A stretch of 60,134 nt of DNA. It comes from an uncultured Pelagibacteraceae bacterium. GTDB lineage: Bacteria; Pseudomonadota; Alphaproteobacteria; Pelagibacterales; AG-422-B15. The DNA is taken from NCBI GenBank assembly GCA_902604225.1, contig CACKXV010000004.1, positions 1 through 60,134 of the forward strand. Direction: 5' to 3'. The position numbers were made by a program, and so were the translations under genes. Numbering within the stretch: position 1 is the stretch's first letter; every line of letters starts with the position of its first letter. Below the pieces are notes generated by a model, which was given only the letters and a program-made list of their open reading frames with translations, ran no database searches and was not told the DNA's origin. Below are positions 8,226 through 16,544 of the stretch, piece after piece.

Positions 8226-9014
8226 ATGAGCTTAACCGACGAAGGACATTACGGTCCAAAACAATTAAATATGCTTAAAACCATCTGGGGTGAAGGATTT
8301 TTGTCACCGGGAGGTACTGGTGAAATTGATCAAATTTTAAAAGGATTAGACTTAAAAGGTAAAAAAGTTTTGGACATTGGCTGCGGTACAGGAGGAGCAG
8401 TTTTTCATATGATAGAAAAATATGGTGCTAATGAAGCAATTGGAATAGATCCAGAACCATTAGTGATCGAAACTGCAAATGATTTGGCTATAAAGAAAGG
8501 CATATCTAATAAAGTGAAATTTATATGCACTAAGCCTGGTGAACATAATTTTGAAGATAAAAGCTTTCAGGTTGTTTTTAGCAAGGAAGCCTTTTTACAT
8601 ATCATTGACAAAAAAAAATTACTCCAAGAGATAAACGATATCTTAGTTGATGATGGAATTCTTTCTGTCGGAGACTGGATGCGCAATGATGATAACGAAC
8701 CATCAGCGCAGATGAAGGATTATATTGCAGCGGAAGGCTTAGATATGTTCATGTGTTCACTTGAGAAGTACGAAAGTCTTTTAAAAGAAACAGGATTTAA
8801 AGTTCTATCACTAAATGATCGTAATAAATGGTACTTAGAAAAAGTTAAGACAGAAATATCAGATATAAAAGGCCCCCTTTATGATGAGGTGATAAAGCTG
8901 ATTGGAAAAGAAGAAGCAGATGGAGCGCTTGAGATTTGGGAAAAATTACTTGGCGTAGTTGAAAAAGGAGAACATCGCCCCGGCAATTTTCAAGCTATAA
9001 AGATATCAAACTAA
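8226..9014 (+). CDS. SAM methyltransferase, phosphoethanolamine N-methyltransferase (PMT)-like
   Basis: A soluble SAM-dependent methyltransferase of 262 aa. SAM motif I is VLDIGCGTGG (48-57) and the acidic residue of motif II is in AIGIDPE (about 71-77). The N-terminus reads GHYGPKQ, then GFLSPGG exactly where Plasmodium PMT has QYT and NYISSGG, with the same spacing after the Tyr. Y9 and H125 (EAFLHII) occupy the places of the PMT catalytic Tyr/His pair, and the C-terminus ends in NFQAIKI like PMT. I therefore infer methylation of phosphoethanolamine or a similar head group, giving phosphocholine precursors. A glycine/sarcosine-type substrate is the main alternative. It lies 1 nt before DUF2805. 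Confidence 0.65.
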   Translation: MSLTDEGHYGPKQLNMLKTIWGEGFLSPGGTGEIDQILKGLDLKGKKVLDIGCGTGGAVFHMIEKYGANEAIGIDPEPLVIETANDLAIKKGISNKVKFICTKPGEHNFEDKSFQVVFSKEAFLHIIDKKKLLQEINDILVDDGILSVGDWMRNDDNEPSAQMKDYIAAEGLDMFMCSLEKYESLLKETGFKVLSLNDRNKWYLEKVKTEISDIKGPLYDEVIKLIGKEEADGALEIWEKLLGVVEKGEHRPGNFQAIKISN

Positions 9015-9015
9015 T

Positions 9016-9255
9016 ATGGAGAATAAACTATCCCCGGCAGATACTGATCGTATTATTGAAATGGCTTGGGAAGATCGAACAACTTTTACTGATATTAATA
9101 ATCAATTTGGACTTAAAGAAAAAGAAGTGATAAAGATTATGAAAGATAATCTTAAACGTAATTCTTTTCTAAAATGGAGACAAAGAGTGAGGGGACGAAA
9201 AACAAAAATCAATTCAATTTCAGATCGATTTAAATCTTCTAATCAAAAGACATAA
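9016..9255 (+). CDS. DUF2805 (TIGR03643) family protein
   Basis: A 79-aa basic protein matching the DUF2805/TIGR03643 pattern: IIEMAWEDRTTF, then FGLKEKEVIKIMK, then KWRQRVRGRKTK. The central segment looks like a helix-turn-helix and the tail is Lys/Arg-rich, so nucleic-acid binding is plausible but unproven. It is almost contiguous with the methyltransferase upstream and the rhodanese downstream, which suggests one transcript. Confidence 0.8.
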   Translation: MENKLSPADTDRIIEMAWEDRTTFTDINNQFGLKEKEVIKIMKDNLKRNSFLKWRQRVRGRKTKINSISDRFKSSNQKT

Positions 9256-9259
9256 TAAT

Positions 9260-9637
9260 ATGAGCTCAGTTCAAAATATTTCATCTGAAGACTGCTATAA
9301 AAAACTAAATGAAGATCAGAATTCTTACTTAATTGATGTAAGAAGTCCGACCGAGTGGAATGTTGATGGCATCCCCGATGAAGATTCTTTTGAGGGCATT
9401 CTCTTTAAATTAGCTATAAGAAATGAAGAAGGAACAGAAAATCTCAATTTTATTGAGGAATTTAACTCTCTTGAAATACCTAAGGACTCAAATATTTATT
9501 TCATTTGTAAATCAGGAGGACGTTCCAATCTGGCAGCCAATATGGTTGCGAATGAAGGGTACAAAAGTTTATTTAATGTTGAAGATGGTTTTACCCTAGG
9601 TTGGAAACCCAAAGGTCTCCCTTCATCGGAATATTAA
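9260..9637 (+). CDS. Rhodanese-like sulfurtransferase
   Basis: A single-domain rhodanese of 125 aa, probably cytosolic. The CH2A-like box is YLIDVRSPTEW (23-33) and the active-site loop is C83-KSGGR88-S, with Cys first and Arg sixth as in persulfide-forming rhodaneses. Physiological partners are unknown; thiosulfate or a persulfide carrier are the usual donors. Its TAA stop overlaps the mlaC stop on the other strand within the palindrome TTAA (9634-9637), so the two genes converge with no spacer. Confidence 0.88.
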   Translation: MSSVQNISSEDCYKKLNEDQNSYLIDVRSPTEWNVDGIPDEDSFEGILFKLAIRNEEGTENLNFIEEFNSLEIPKDSNIYFICKSGGRSNLAANMVANEGYKSLFNVEDGFTLGWKPKGLPSSEY

Positions 9638-10233
9638 TCTGAGACTGAAACAATTTTCTCGATCAACTTATCCAAATCATAATCATTGTTAGCTAGGAAT
9701 GACTGAAATTCTTCTCGCTGCGCAATCACAAGACTGATGCCTTCAATATTTAAATCAATGATTTTTATCTGATTGTCCTTATTTAAAAGTCTCCACTTAA
9801 GATTAATCTTAAGTGTATCAGTTCCTTCCCTAATAATATTACTTTCAACAATCACGTATTTGCCAGCCTCTTGTGATCCGAATACATCAACTTTTTCACC
9901 CGCATACTGATCAAGTTTATTAGCGTACGAGCTTACAAAGTAATCTTTGAATGCAATTAAATATGCTTCTTTTTGTTCATCTGAAGCATTTTTCCATGCT
10001 TTAGATAAAACAAATTTAGAAATTAAATTTAGATCAATTGATGACATTACTAATTCTGTAAAACTCGAAGTTCTCTCAGTGTCTGAAAGTGTGTCATTAC
10101 TTAAGATAGATATAGCCGTATCCGCAAATGACGCTACAAACTTTTCCTCTTCTACAAAATTAGATGCAAGAACAGTCAGATTGAAACTGCAGCAAAGAAA
10201 AAGTATATAAATATGAAATCTAATCCTAGTCAT
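9634..10233 (-). CDS. mlaC: MlaC-like periplasmic phospholipid-binding protein
   Basis: Periplasmic carrier of the Mla pathway, which moves phospholipid between MlaA at the outer membrane and the MlaFEDB complex in the inner membrane. The 199-aa protein starts with a hydrophobic signal peptide (to about residue 23, LASN). It has the MlaC/Ttg2D pattern: LISKFVLSKAWKNAS, then FKDYFVSSYANKLDQY, and late VIDLNIEGISLV. It overlaps the end of mlaA by 8 nt, so the two are translationally linked. mlaFED are not in this window. Confidence 0.9.
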   Translation of the reverse strand: MTRIRFHIYILFLCCSFNLTVLASNFVEEEKFVASFADTAISILSNDTLSDTERTSSFTELVMSSIDLNLISKFVLSKAWKNASDEQKEAYLIAFKDYFVSSYANKLDQYAGEKVDVFGSQEAGKYVIVESNIIREGTDTLKINLKWRLLNKDNQIKIIDLNIEGISLVIAQREEFQSFLANNDYDLDKLIEKIVSVSD

Positions 10234-11047
10234 ATGTAATCTCTATATCTGGTCCTACATAGCTTTCATCTATCTCAAAGTCATCAAAAATATCATTTTC
10301 TTGTTCAGAGGAGTCAATTTCTAGATTGCTAGCTGCTTGACTTTCCCTTCCTTGAGAATAAAAACTCCTAACTGCAGCATAATAGTCAATTGAATTATTC
10401 TGCAGGTCATCAAGTATTTCAACATTTTGAGATCTAAAATCAACTGCGCCTGTTCCTAATCGATATGTTCTTAGTGAGTCAGGAGCGCTACCTCCTCCAA
10501 TTTGATACATTGGATCTAAGAGAGATGTGGAGAGAAGACCTGCGAAGTCTCGAGGATTAGATGGACCCAAGAAAGGCAATACTACGTATGGACCTGAGGA
10601 AACGCCCCAAACCGATAATGTTTGTCCAAAATCTTCGGTTTCAGTAACTAAGCCCATGCTTGATGCTGGATCAAAGAAGCCTAATAATCCAACGGTTGAA
10701 TTAATAACAAACCTTGATGTTGATACTCCAGCTTTTCTGAGCTCTCCTTGAAGAAGATTATTAACGGCAGTAATGGGCATGCTTAAATTGTTTAAGGAGT
10801 ATGTAATTCTATTTCTCACAAATCCAGGTACAAGGGCTTTGTATGTTACGGCGATCGGTCTTAAAATAATTTTATCAAAGATGACATTAAAAGAAAATAC
10901 GACCCTATTCACCTTTTCAAATGGATCGTTAACAGTTGACACCTCTTGCTGTGATAAAGAGCTATTCAATTCAGTACTTTTGGAAGCACAACCCTGAAAG
11001 ACCAGAGTAGATCCAATAATTAGCACTAATAGTATTCTCAAGTTCAT
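10226..11047 (-). CDS. mlaA: MlaA (VacJ) outer-membrane lipoprotein
   Basis: Outer-membrane component of the phospholipid retrograde transport system. The 273-aa precursor has a lipobox ending in VFQGC with Cys20 as the lipidated residue. The family signatures NDPFEKVNRVVFSFN (about 41-55), VRNRITYSLNNL and PFLGPSNPRDFAG (about 158-170) are all present. The C-terminus is acidic. It is transcribed divergently from the DMT permease; the 95-bp gap between them should hold both promoters, though I cannot fix them. Confidence 0.93.
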   Translation of the reverse strand: MNLRILLVLIIGSTLVFQGCASKSTELNSSLSQQEVSTVNDPFEKVNRVVFSFNVIFDKIILRPIAVTYKALVPGFVRNRITYSLNNLSMPITAVNNLLQGELRKAGVSTSRFVINSTVGLLGFFDPASSMGLVTETEDFGQTLSVWGVSSGPYVVLPFLGPSNPRDFAGLLSTSLLDPMYQIGGGSAPDSLRTYRLGTGAVDFRSQNVEILDDLQNNSIDYYAAVRSFYSQGRESQAASNLEIDSSEQENDIFDDFEIDESYVGPDIEITYD

Positions 11048-11142
11048 TAGATTAATGCTATTCTATATAAATTTTGTAATCAAATTAATACTTTAATTGA
11101 GTTTAAATTTATGAGGCATTTTAGACAATAAATGGAACTATT

Positions 11143-12042
11143 TTGAGAACCAAAGATATCATTTTAGTATTAATGATAAATTTTGCATTTAGTTTAGCAT
11201 TTATTTCGGCAAAAATTGGAGTAACAGAATTTCCTCCATTTCTATTCACAACAATGCGCTTTTTTCTTATAGCCCTCATTTTAATTCCATTTCTTAAGAT
11301 TCACAAAGGTCAAATGAATAACATTTTGATTGTTTCTTTCCTTGGAGGCGGTATTCATTTTGCATTTTTTTATTTAGCCCTGGACAACTCTCAGTATATT
11401 TCATCTGTTGCGATCGTACTTCAACTTGGTGTACCCTTTGCCACTATATTGTCAGTAATATTTCTTAGAGAAGTGATCCGATGGAAAAGAATATTGGGTA
11501 TCACTCTATCTTTTGGAGGTGTAATCATATTAGTCTTCGAGCCAACAATTTTTTCTGATTTGGGAGGTGTCTATTTTGCTCTTCTTGCAGCTTTTTCTAT
11601 AGCTGTAAGTTTACTATTTATGAAAAAATTAGAAAAAATTAAGGTGTTTGATCTTCAGGCTTGGATTGCATTTATTAGCTTTATTTTCTTAGCAATAGTC
11701 TCATTAATTTTTGAAGAGAATCATGTTGACGTAATAGTAAATGCAAATTTAGTTGGTTGGTATGCAGTTTTATTTACAGCTTTTGCAGCAACATTAATTG
11801 GCCATGCAGGATTTTATTATTTAATTACTAAGTATGAACTATCTAAAATAACGCCTTTAACTCTTATGGCACCTGTATTGGCTATAGTAAACGCATTTGT
11901 AATCTCTTTATTTTCTATGTATGAAGGTTTTGATGAGGTCATTACTGTAAAAATTATTTTTGGAGCTTTAATTACTTTAGTAGGAGTTGCAATAGTGATG
12001 ATCCGTGAACCAGAAGATAAGAAGGTTCCAAATTCACCATGA
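11143..12042 (+). CDS. EamA/DMT-family permease
   Basis: An inner-membrane drug/metabolite transporter of 299 aa with about ten hydrophobic helices arranged as two EamA halves. The first half contains FISAKIGVTEFPPFLFTTMR and the second starts near residue 145. The end of each half has the typical PFATILSVIFLRE and PVLAIVNAFVISLF helices. The substrate is unknown. The start is TTG; no ATG exists in frame before the second helix, and a GGA lies upstream at 11134. The stop overlaps the amidase start (ATGA). Confidence 0.85.
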   Translation: MRTKDIILVLMINFAFSLAFISAKIGVTEFPPFLFTTMRFFLIALILIPFLKIHKGQMNNILIVSFLGGGIHFAFFYLALDNSQYISSVAIVLQLGVPFATILSVIFLREVIRWKRILGITLSFGGVIILVFEPTIFSDLGGVYFALLAAFSIAVSLLFMKKLEKIKVFDLQAWIAFISFIFLAIVSLIFEENHVDVIVNANLVGWYAVLFTAFAATLIGHAGFYYLITKYELSKITPLTLMAPVLAIVNAFVISLFSMYEGFDEVITVKIIFGALITLVGVAIVMIREPEDKKVPNSP

Positions 12043-12770
12043 AATTTCAATTTTTAAATTCCCCCAATTTTGAAGAAAGAAAATCTAGAAAAATAAAATA
12101 TATTGTTGTTCATTATACAGGAATGAAGTCGTCGACTGAGTCTTTGAAGAGACTGCAATCAAAAAAATCTAAAGTGAGTTCACACTATTTTATAAATGAA
12201 TACGGCAAAATCATTCAGCTTGTAAAGGATTATAATATTGCTTGGCATGCAGGTATCTCATTCTGGGGATCAGATAAAAATCTCAATTCAAAATCTGTTG
12301 GAATAGAGATACAGAATAAAGGTCAAGAATTTGGCTATCACAAATTCAATAAGTCTCAAGTAGATGCAATAATAGAATTAATATTATATTTAAAAAATAA
12401 ATATCAAATTAATGATGCGTTTATACTAGGACACTCAGATATAGCTCCATTGAGAAAACTAGACCCTGGTTATTTGTTTCCTTGGAAATTATTAAATAAA
12501 AAAGGTATTGGATTGTATCCAAAAAAGAATAATTCTAAAAAAGAACTAAGCCCATCAAATATAAAAAATTTACAAATCTTATTGAGAGACTTTGGTTACA
12601 AAATTTCAATTAATGGATTAATGGATAAAGAAACCCTTCAAGTTATCCATGCCTTTGAGAGCCATTATTGTCCAGAAGAATTAGAAGAATTTTCTGTTAA
12701 ACATAAATTGATAGGATATCTGCGAAATTTAATAAAATCCAAAAACATAAGCTTGACCAAAAAACACTAA
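12039..12770 (+). CDS. N-acetylmuramoyl-L-alanine amidase, AmpD/AmiD-like
   Basis: Zinc amidase (amidase_2 family) that cleaves the MurNAc-L-Ala bond. The 243-aa protein has Zn ligands H25 (VVHYTG), H132 (LGHSDIAP) and D142 (KLDPG), with K140 two residues before the Asp as in AmpD, and E90 in VGIEIQN. A C-terminal segment (about 180-235) looks like a peptidoglycan-binding-type helical domain. There is no signal peptide, so I infer cytosolic muropeptide recycling rather than wall lysis. It starts within the previous stop (ATGA) and is followed at once by the RNase P RNA gene. Confidence 0.88.
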   Translation: MKFQFLNSPNFEERKSRKIKYIVVHYTGMKSSTESLKRLQSKKSKVSSHYFINEYGKIIQLVKDYNIAWHAGISFWGSDKNLNSKSVGIEIQNKGQEFGYHKFNKSQVDAIIELILYLKNKYQINDAFILGHSDIAPLRKLDPGYLFPWKLLNKKGIGLYPKKNNSKKELSPSNIKNLQILLRDFGYKISINGLMDKETLQVIHAFESHYCPEELEEFSVKHKLIGYLRNLIKSKNISLTKKH

Positions 12771-12788
12771 GACTGTAAATCATAGTTG

Positions 12789-13137
12789 CCAGATAATTGG
12801 ATGACTGCTTTACTTGTAAAGAGGAAAGTCCGGGCTCCACAAGACAATGGTGCCGGGTAATACCCGGCGGGGGCGACCCTAGGGAAAGTGCCGCAGAAAA
12901 TAAACCGCCTTAATTGAAATTTATAAGGTAAGGGTGAAAAGGTGAGGTAAGAGCTCACCGCTTTTTTGGTAACAAGAAAGGCATGGTAAACCCCGCCAGG
13001 AGCAAGATCAAATAGAGTTACAATAGTTAGTCTTGACTGTAACTGGGTTGATCGCATGATTCGTGTGGTAACACTCGAACTAGATGAATAGTCACAGATT
13101 TTATTAAATCACAGAACCCGGCTTATAGATTATCTGG
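12789..13137 (+). ncRNA. rnpB: RNase P RNA (type A)
   Basis: Catalytic RNA of RNase P. The terminal helix P1 is formed by CCAGATAAT (12789-12797) and ATTATCTGG (13129-13137). The conserved GAGGAAAGTCCGGGCTC (12821-12837) and the 3' ACAGAACCCGGCTTA (13111-13125) are the diagnostic core blocks, and the GTGCCGGGTAATACCCGGC hairpin follows the first block. About 349 nt is normal for a bacterial type A RNA. A run of T follows P1 at about 13140-13146. Ends are good to a few bases. Any reading frame through this segment is not a gene. Confidence 0.96.
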
Positions 13138-13244
13138 TGATTTTTTATCTATTTATTTTCAATCACTTATCAAATTTGCTTAAAGTGAATTATTATATAA
13201 ACTACTGAAAAATATAATTAATCCAAAAAAAGCAGTAGACATTA

Positions 13245-13288
13245 CCCATTTGATCCCATACTATCCCATGTAATCCCAATTTAACCCA
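13245..13288 (+). promoter_or_regulatory. MraZ operator: five CCCA repeats at exact 10-bp spacing
   Basis: CCCA occurs at 13245, 13255, 13265, 13275 and 13285, each exactly 10 bp from the next, immediately upstream of mraZ. On the opposite strand each reads TGGG, the core known for the MraZ box in proteobacteria (TGGGN repeats with 5-nt spacers). A weak promoter-like pair TTGCTT (13176) and TATAAA (13196) lies upstream but its spacing (14) is poor. I infer autorepression of the whole dcw operon by MraZ. Confidence 0.85.
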
Positions 13289-13335
13289 AACGAGGTAATT
13301 TGTTGATTATTTTAATAACTAACTTTTTTTATAAA

Positions 13336-13788
13336 ATGGCATTGTTTCTATCTACTTATATTAATCGCATAGACAAGAAAGGTCGTGTTTCAGTACCTTC
13401 ATCATTCAGAAGTGTACTTGAACAGAATGGTCTTAAGGGAATGATTTGCTATCCGTCACCAACCCTTGAATCAATTGAAGGTTGTGCAATTAACCGAATG
13501 CAAAAAATAAGTGATGCAATCGAGTCTGCTGGTCCTTTTAGTGAAGAAAGAAATACTTTTTCATCTTCCATATTTGCAGACAGTCATCAAATTCATTTTG
13601 ATCAAGAAGGTAGAGTAATAATACCTGGTGAATTAATTATATCAGCAGGAATCATTGATCAAGTTTCATTTGTAGGCATGGGCGAAACTTTTCAAATGTG
13701 GAACCCGACTACGTATGAGGACTATAAAAAAGACAAAACAAATAGTGCAAAGAATAATTTAGCAAATCTCAAATGGAGTAATCAATAA
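13336..13788 (+). CDS. mraZ: MraZ transcriptional regulator of the dcw cluster
   Basis: DNA-binding regulator with two swapped-hairpin AbrB-like domains: IDKKGRVSVPSSFR near the N-terminus and DQEGRVIIPGELI in the second half. It normally forms an octameric ring or larger assembly and binds TGGG repeats upstream of its own gene. The ATG at 13336 gives MALFLSTYINR, the usual family start (150 aa). However, GAGGT at 13292-13296 is placed for a TTG at 13300 or 13303, which would add about 12 hydrophobic residues, so the start is uncertain. It is the first gene of the dcw cluster and directly precedes ftsZ. Confidence 0.93.
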   Translation: MALFLSTYINRIDKKGRVSVPSSFRSVLEQNGLKGMICYPSPTLESIEGCAINRMQKISDAIESAGPFSEERNTFSSSIFADSHQIHFDQEGRVIIPGELIISAGIIDQVSFVGMGETFQMWNPTTYEDYKKDKTNSAKNNLANLKWSNQ

Positions 13789-13813
13789 CTAATGAAAATA
13801 GGAGGATAATTTC

Positions 13814-15277
13814 ATGGTTTTAAATTTAAGCGTTCCAGAGTTAAAAGAACTAAAGCCTAAAATAACTGTATTTGGAGTTGGAGGTGCAGGTGGCAATGCA
13901 ATTAACAACATGATTGAGGCAGGTTTGTCAGGTGTTGAGTTTGTGGCAGCCAACACAGATGCACAGGCTCTTTCTAAATCATTGAGTGACTCTAAGATGC
14001 AATTAGGAGTTCAAGTAACAAAAGGTCTGGGCGCAGGATCACACCCTGATATTGGAAAGTCTTCAGCTGATGAAACTAAGCATGAAATCATGGAACGTTT
14101 AGAGGGAACTAACATGCTTTTCATCACGGCTGGCATGGGTGGAGGCACTGGTACAGGTGCTGCACCAGTAATTGCAAGAGTAGCAAAAGAATTGGGTATC
14201 CTCACTGTTGCAGTTGTTACAAAACCATTTCAATTTGAAGGCGCTGGAAGAATGCGTATTGCCGAGCAAGGTCTTAAAGAATTAGAGCATTTAGTAGATA
14301 CGACAATTGTAATACCTAACCAAAACCTATTCAAAGTAGCTGATGAAAAAACAACTTTTGCAGATGCTTTTTCAATGGCGGATGATGTTTTACATGCTGG
14401 GGTAAGAAGTATTACAGATTTAATGGTTGTACCTGGACTTATAAATTTAGATTTTGCAGATGTAAAAACAATCATGAATAACATGGGTCGCGCCATGATG
14501 GGAACAGGAGAAGCTTCTGGTGAAAATAGAGCCATTGAATGTGCCCATAACGCCGTAACGAACCCATTACTTGATGACTATTCACTTGATGGAGCTAAAG
14601 GACTTCTCATTAATATAACTGGTGGAACTGATCTTACTCTACATGAAGTTGATAAAATTACAAATGAGATTCGAGAACAGGTTCATCCTGATGCAGATGT
14701 AATTGTGGGATCAATTTTTGATGACAAACTTGAAGGCAAGGCAAGAGTCTCTGTTGTAGCTACAGGATTAGACTCACATCCAAAGCCAACTAAATCAATT
14801 GTAGATTTACAAATTACAAGAAATTCTGCAGTATCATCAATGACTGCTACACCAGCAGCAAATTCAAACTCAGTACAAGCTTCGTTAAGCAATGAAGAGA
14901 TAAATGAAGAAATAAATGAAAATTCTGATCCATATATGTTCATGGATGGGGAAGATTCAGATATTCATTCTGAAACTGATATTGAAGATACTCAAGTTAT
15001 AACAGAACCAGAAATGGCCGCTGAAGAAGAAATTGAACCAGAGCCAATCACTGAACCAGAAATAGTTACTGAGAATGAAGCTCCTAATAGCATAATGGAT
15101 TTAATAAATGCTAATAGAGAAAATGATGAGTTAGATTCACCTGATCTTTTTAGTGGTCAAAACATTCATCAATTAGACGATATGAACGATCCTAAAGATG
15201 AAGAAATAATAGAAGAAAGTGAAACTGATCAGGATTTATTAGAAATTCCTTCATTCCTTAGAAGACAAAGTAAATGA
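13814..15277 (+). CDS. ftsZ: Cell division GTPase FtsZ
   Basis: Tubulin-like GTPase that assembles the Z ring. The 487-aa protein has GTP-binding GGGTGTG at 109-115, the T7 loop NLDFADV (N211, D213, D216) and a C-terminal core through about residue 320. An acidic Glu/Pro-rich linker of about 150 residues and the C-terminal peptide [10 protein letters not shown] follow; this peptide docks FtsA, ZipA-type and MinC partners. A strong AGGAGG (13800-13805) precedes the ATG. It sits between mraZ and rsmH instead of after ftsA, and overlaps rsmH by ATGA, so it is an integral early gene of the operon. Confidence 0.98.
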   Translation: MVLNLSVPELKELKPKITVFGVGGAGGNAINNMIEAGLSGVEFVAANTDAQALSKSLSDSKMQLGVQVTKGLGAGSHPDIGKSSADETKHEIMERLEGTNMLFITAGMGGGTGTGAAPVIARVAKELGILTVAVVTKPFQFEGAGRMRIAEQGLKELEHLVDTTIVIPNQNLFKVADEKTTFADAFSMADDVLHAGVRSITDLMVVPGLINLDFADVKTIMNNMGRAMMGTGEASGENRAIECAHNAVTNPLLDDYSLDGAKGLLINITGGTDLTLHEVDKITNEIREQVHPDADVIVGSIFDDKLEGKARVSVVATGLDSHPKPTKSIVDLQITRNSAVSSMTATPAANSNSVQASLSNEEINEEINENSDPYMFMDGEDSDIHSETDIEDTQVITEPEMAAEEEIEPEPITEPEIVTENEAPNSIMDLINANRENDELDSPDLFSGQNIHQLDDMNDPKDEEIIEESETDQDLLEIPSFLRRQSK

Positions 15278-16197
15278 CGAGTAAAGAATTGGCTCACAAG
15301 CCAGTTCTTATAAATGAGATAATAAAGTTAACCGGGCCCAAAGATAATGAAACGTATTTCGATGCAACATTTGGAAATGGAGGATACTCGAAAGAATTTC
15401 TTGAGTTCACTAACTGCAATATTATTGCAATTGACAGGGATCCGTTTGTTAATCAAATTGCTAGGGAATTTAAAAAAAAATATGGCAAAAGGTTCGACTT
15501 TTTCCATTCTAAATTTAGTAAAATTAACGAAGTTATGGAAAAAACCGAGAAAAAAGAAATTGACGGTTTCGTATTTGATATAGGAGTTTCATCAATGCAA
15601 TTAGATTTTCCAGAAAGAGGTTTTTCTTTTATGAAAGAAGGTCCATTAGACATGCGAATGGGTCAAGAAGGAACAACTGCGTATGATGTGGTAAATTCAA
15701 AAAGTCATGAAGAATTAGCTGATATCATTTATTATTATGGTGAAGAGAGAAACTCCAGAAGAATTGCCCGAGAAATTGAAACTTATCGTAAATCAAAAAA
15801 CATTGAAACAACTTTAGAATTAGCAGAAGTTATCAAAAAATGTTTCTTAAATAAATATTATAAAAAGCATCCTGCTACTAAAACCTTTCAGGCTCTAAGA
15901 ATTTATATAAATAACGAATTAGAAGAATTACATTCTGGTCTTAATTACGCATTAAAATATTTAAAAAAAAATGGAAATTTATGTGTTGTTACTTTCCATT
16001 CGCTTGAGGATAGACTTGTGAAAAACTTTTTAAAAATAGCAAGTCAAAATAATAAGATAAATAAAGTTCTCAAACCCAGTAAAGAAGAGATGGAATATAA
16101 TTTACGATCAAGATCAGCCAAGTTAAGGTTCTACGAAAAGAATAATCTAGAATTTGGTTATGTACCTATTGAAGATTTGGGATTTAAACAATCATGA
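15274..16197 (+). CDS. rsmH: 16S rRNA m4C1402 methyltransferase RsmH (MraW)
   Basis: SAM-dependent methyltransferase acting on N4 of C1402 in 16S rRNA. The 307-aa protein begins [12 protein letters not shown], then the SAM loop [11 protein letters not shown] (about 28-38) and acidic [29 protein letters not shown] and [13 protein letters not shown] are family signatures. Its length is usual. The ATG is inside the ftsZ stop, and its own stop overlaps ftsL. Confidence 0.97.
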   Translation: MTSKELAHKPVLINEIIKLTGPKDNETYFDATFGNGGYSKEFLEFTNCNIIAIDRDPFVNQIAREFKKKYGKRFDFFHSKFSKINEVMEKTEKKEIDGFVFDIGVSSMQLDFPERGFSFMKEGPLDMRMGQEGTTAYDVVNSKSHEELADIIYYYGEERNSRRIAREIETYRKSKNIETTLELAEVIKKCFLNKYYKKHPATKTFQALRIYINNELEELHSGLNYALKYLKKNGNLCVVTFHSLEDRLVKNFLKIASQNNKINKVLKPSKEEMEYNLRSRSAKLRFYEKNNLEFGYVPIEDLGFKQS

Positions 16198-16538
16198 TTA
16201 GTAGTTTATTTAAAATTTTCTCGGTGATCATCTTATTAATTGGATTACTTGCAATAATGATCATAAAAAATATATCAGCTGAAAAACAAAACTATATCAA
16301 TGAACTAGAAATTACCCTGAGAGAAGAGCAAAATAAGAGTGAGCTTTATAAAATAGAATGGGATCATATGATCTCACCTATAAATTTGAAAAAGATATCG
16401 GAAATGGTCTTATCCAATGATTATACTAAATACTTCGTAGTTTTAGACAAAGATGATCTGGGTCAAGAAAATCAGATATTCCAGGATATCATTGCAGTTG
16501 ATATGCCTTCAAAGAAAATTATAAGCCCTGCACGATAG
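16194..16538 (+). CDS. ftsL: Cell division protein FtsL
   Basis: A bitopic division protein of 114 aa. One hydrophobic helix (about residues 3-24) is followed by a coiled-coil-prone segment (NYINELEITLREEQNKSELYK is heptad-like) and a short C-terminal tail. FtsL joins FtsB and FtsQ and helps activate FtsW-FtsI. Sequence conservation in this family is low; the call rests on size, topology and position between rsmH and ftsI. It starts in the rsmH stop (ATGA). Confidence 0.85.
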   Translation: MISSLFKIFSVIILLIGLLAIMIIKNISAEKQNYINELEITLREEQNKSELYKIEWDHMISPINLKKISEMVLSNDYTKYFVVLDKDDLGQENQIFQDIIAVDMPSKKIISPAR

Positions 16539-16544
16539 AACTTT

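Noticed and set aside
12767-13057. A 96-codon minus-strand reading frame
   Set aside because: It lies over the RNase P RNA gene, and its sequence is explained by conserved rnpB blocks.
13245-13288. CRISPR-like or tandem-repeat array
   Set aside because: The 10-bp period and CCCA core match an MraZ operator; the spacers are far too short for CRISPR.
14011-14535. Minus-strand frames inside ftsZ
   Set aside because: Shadows of the highly conserved ftsZ codons.
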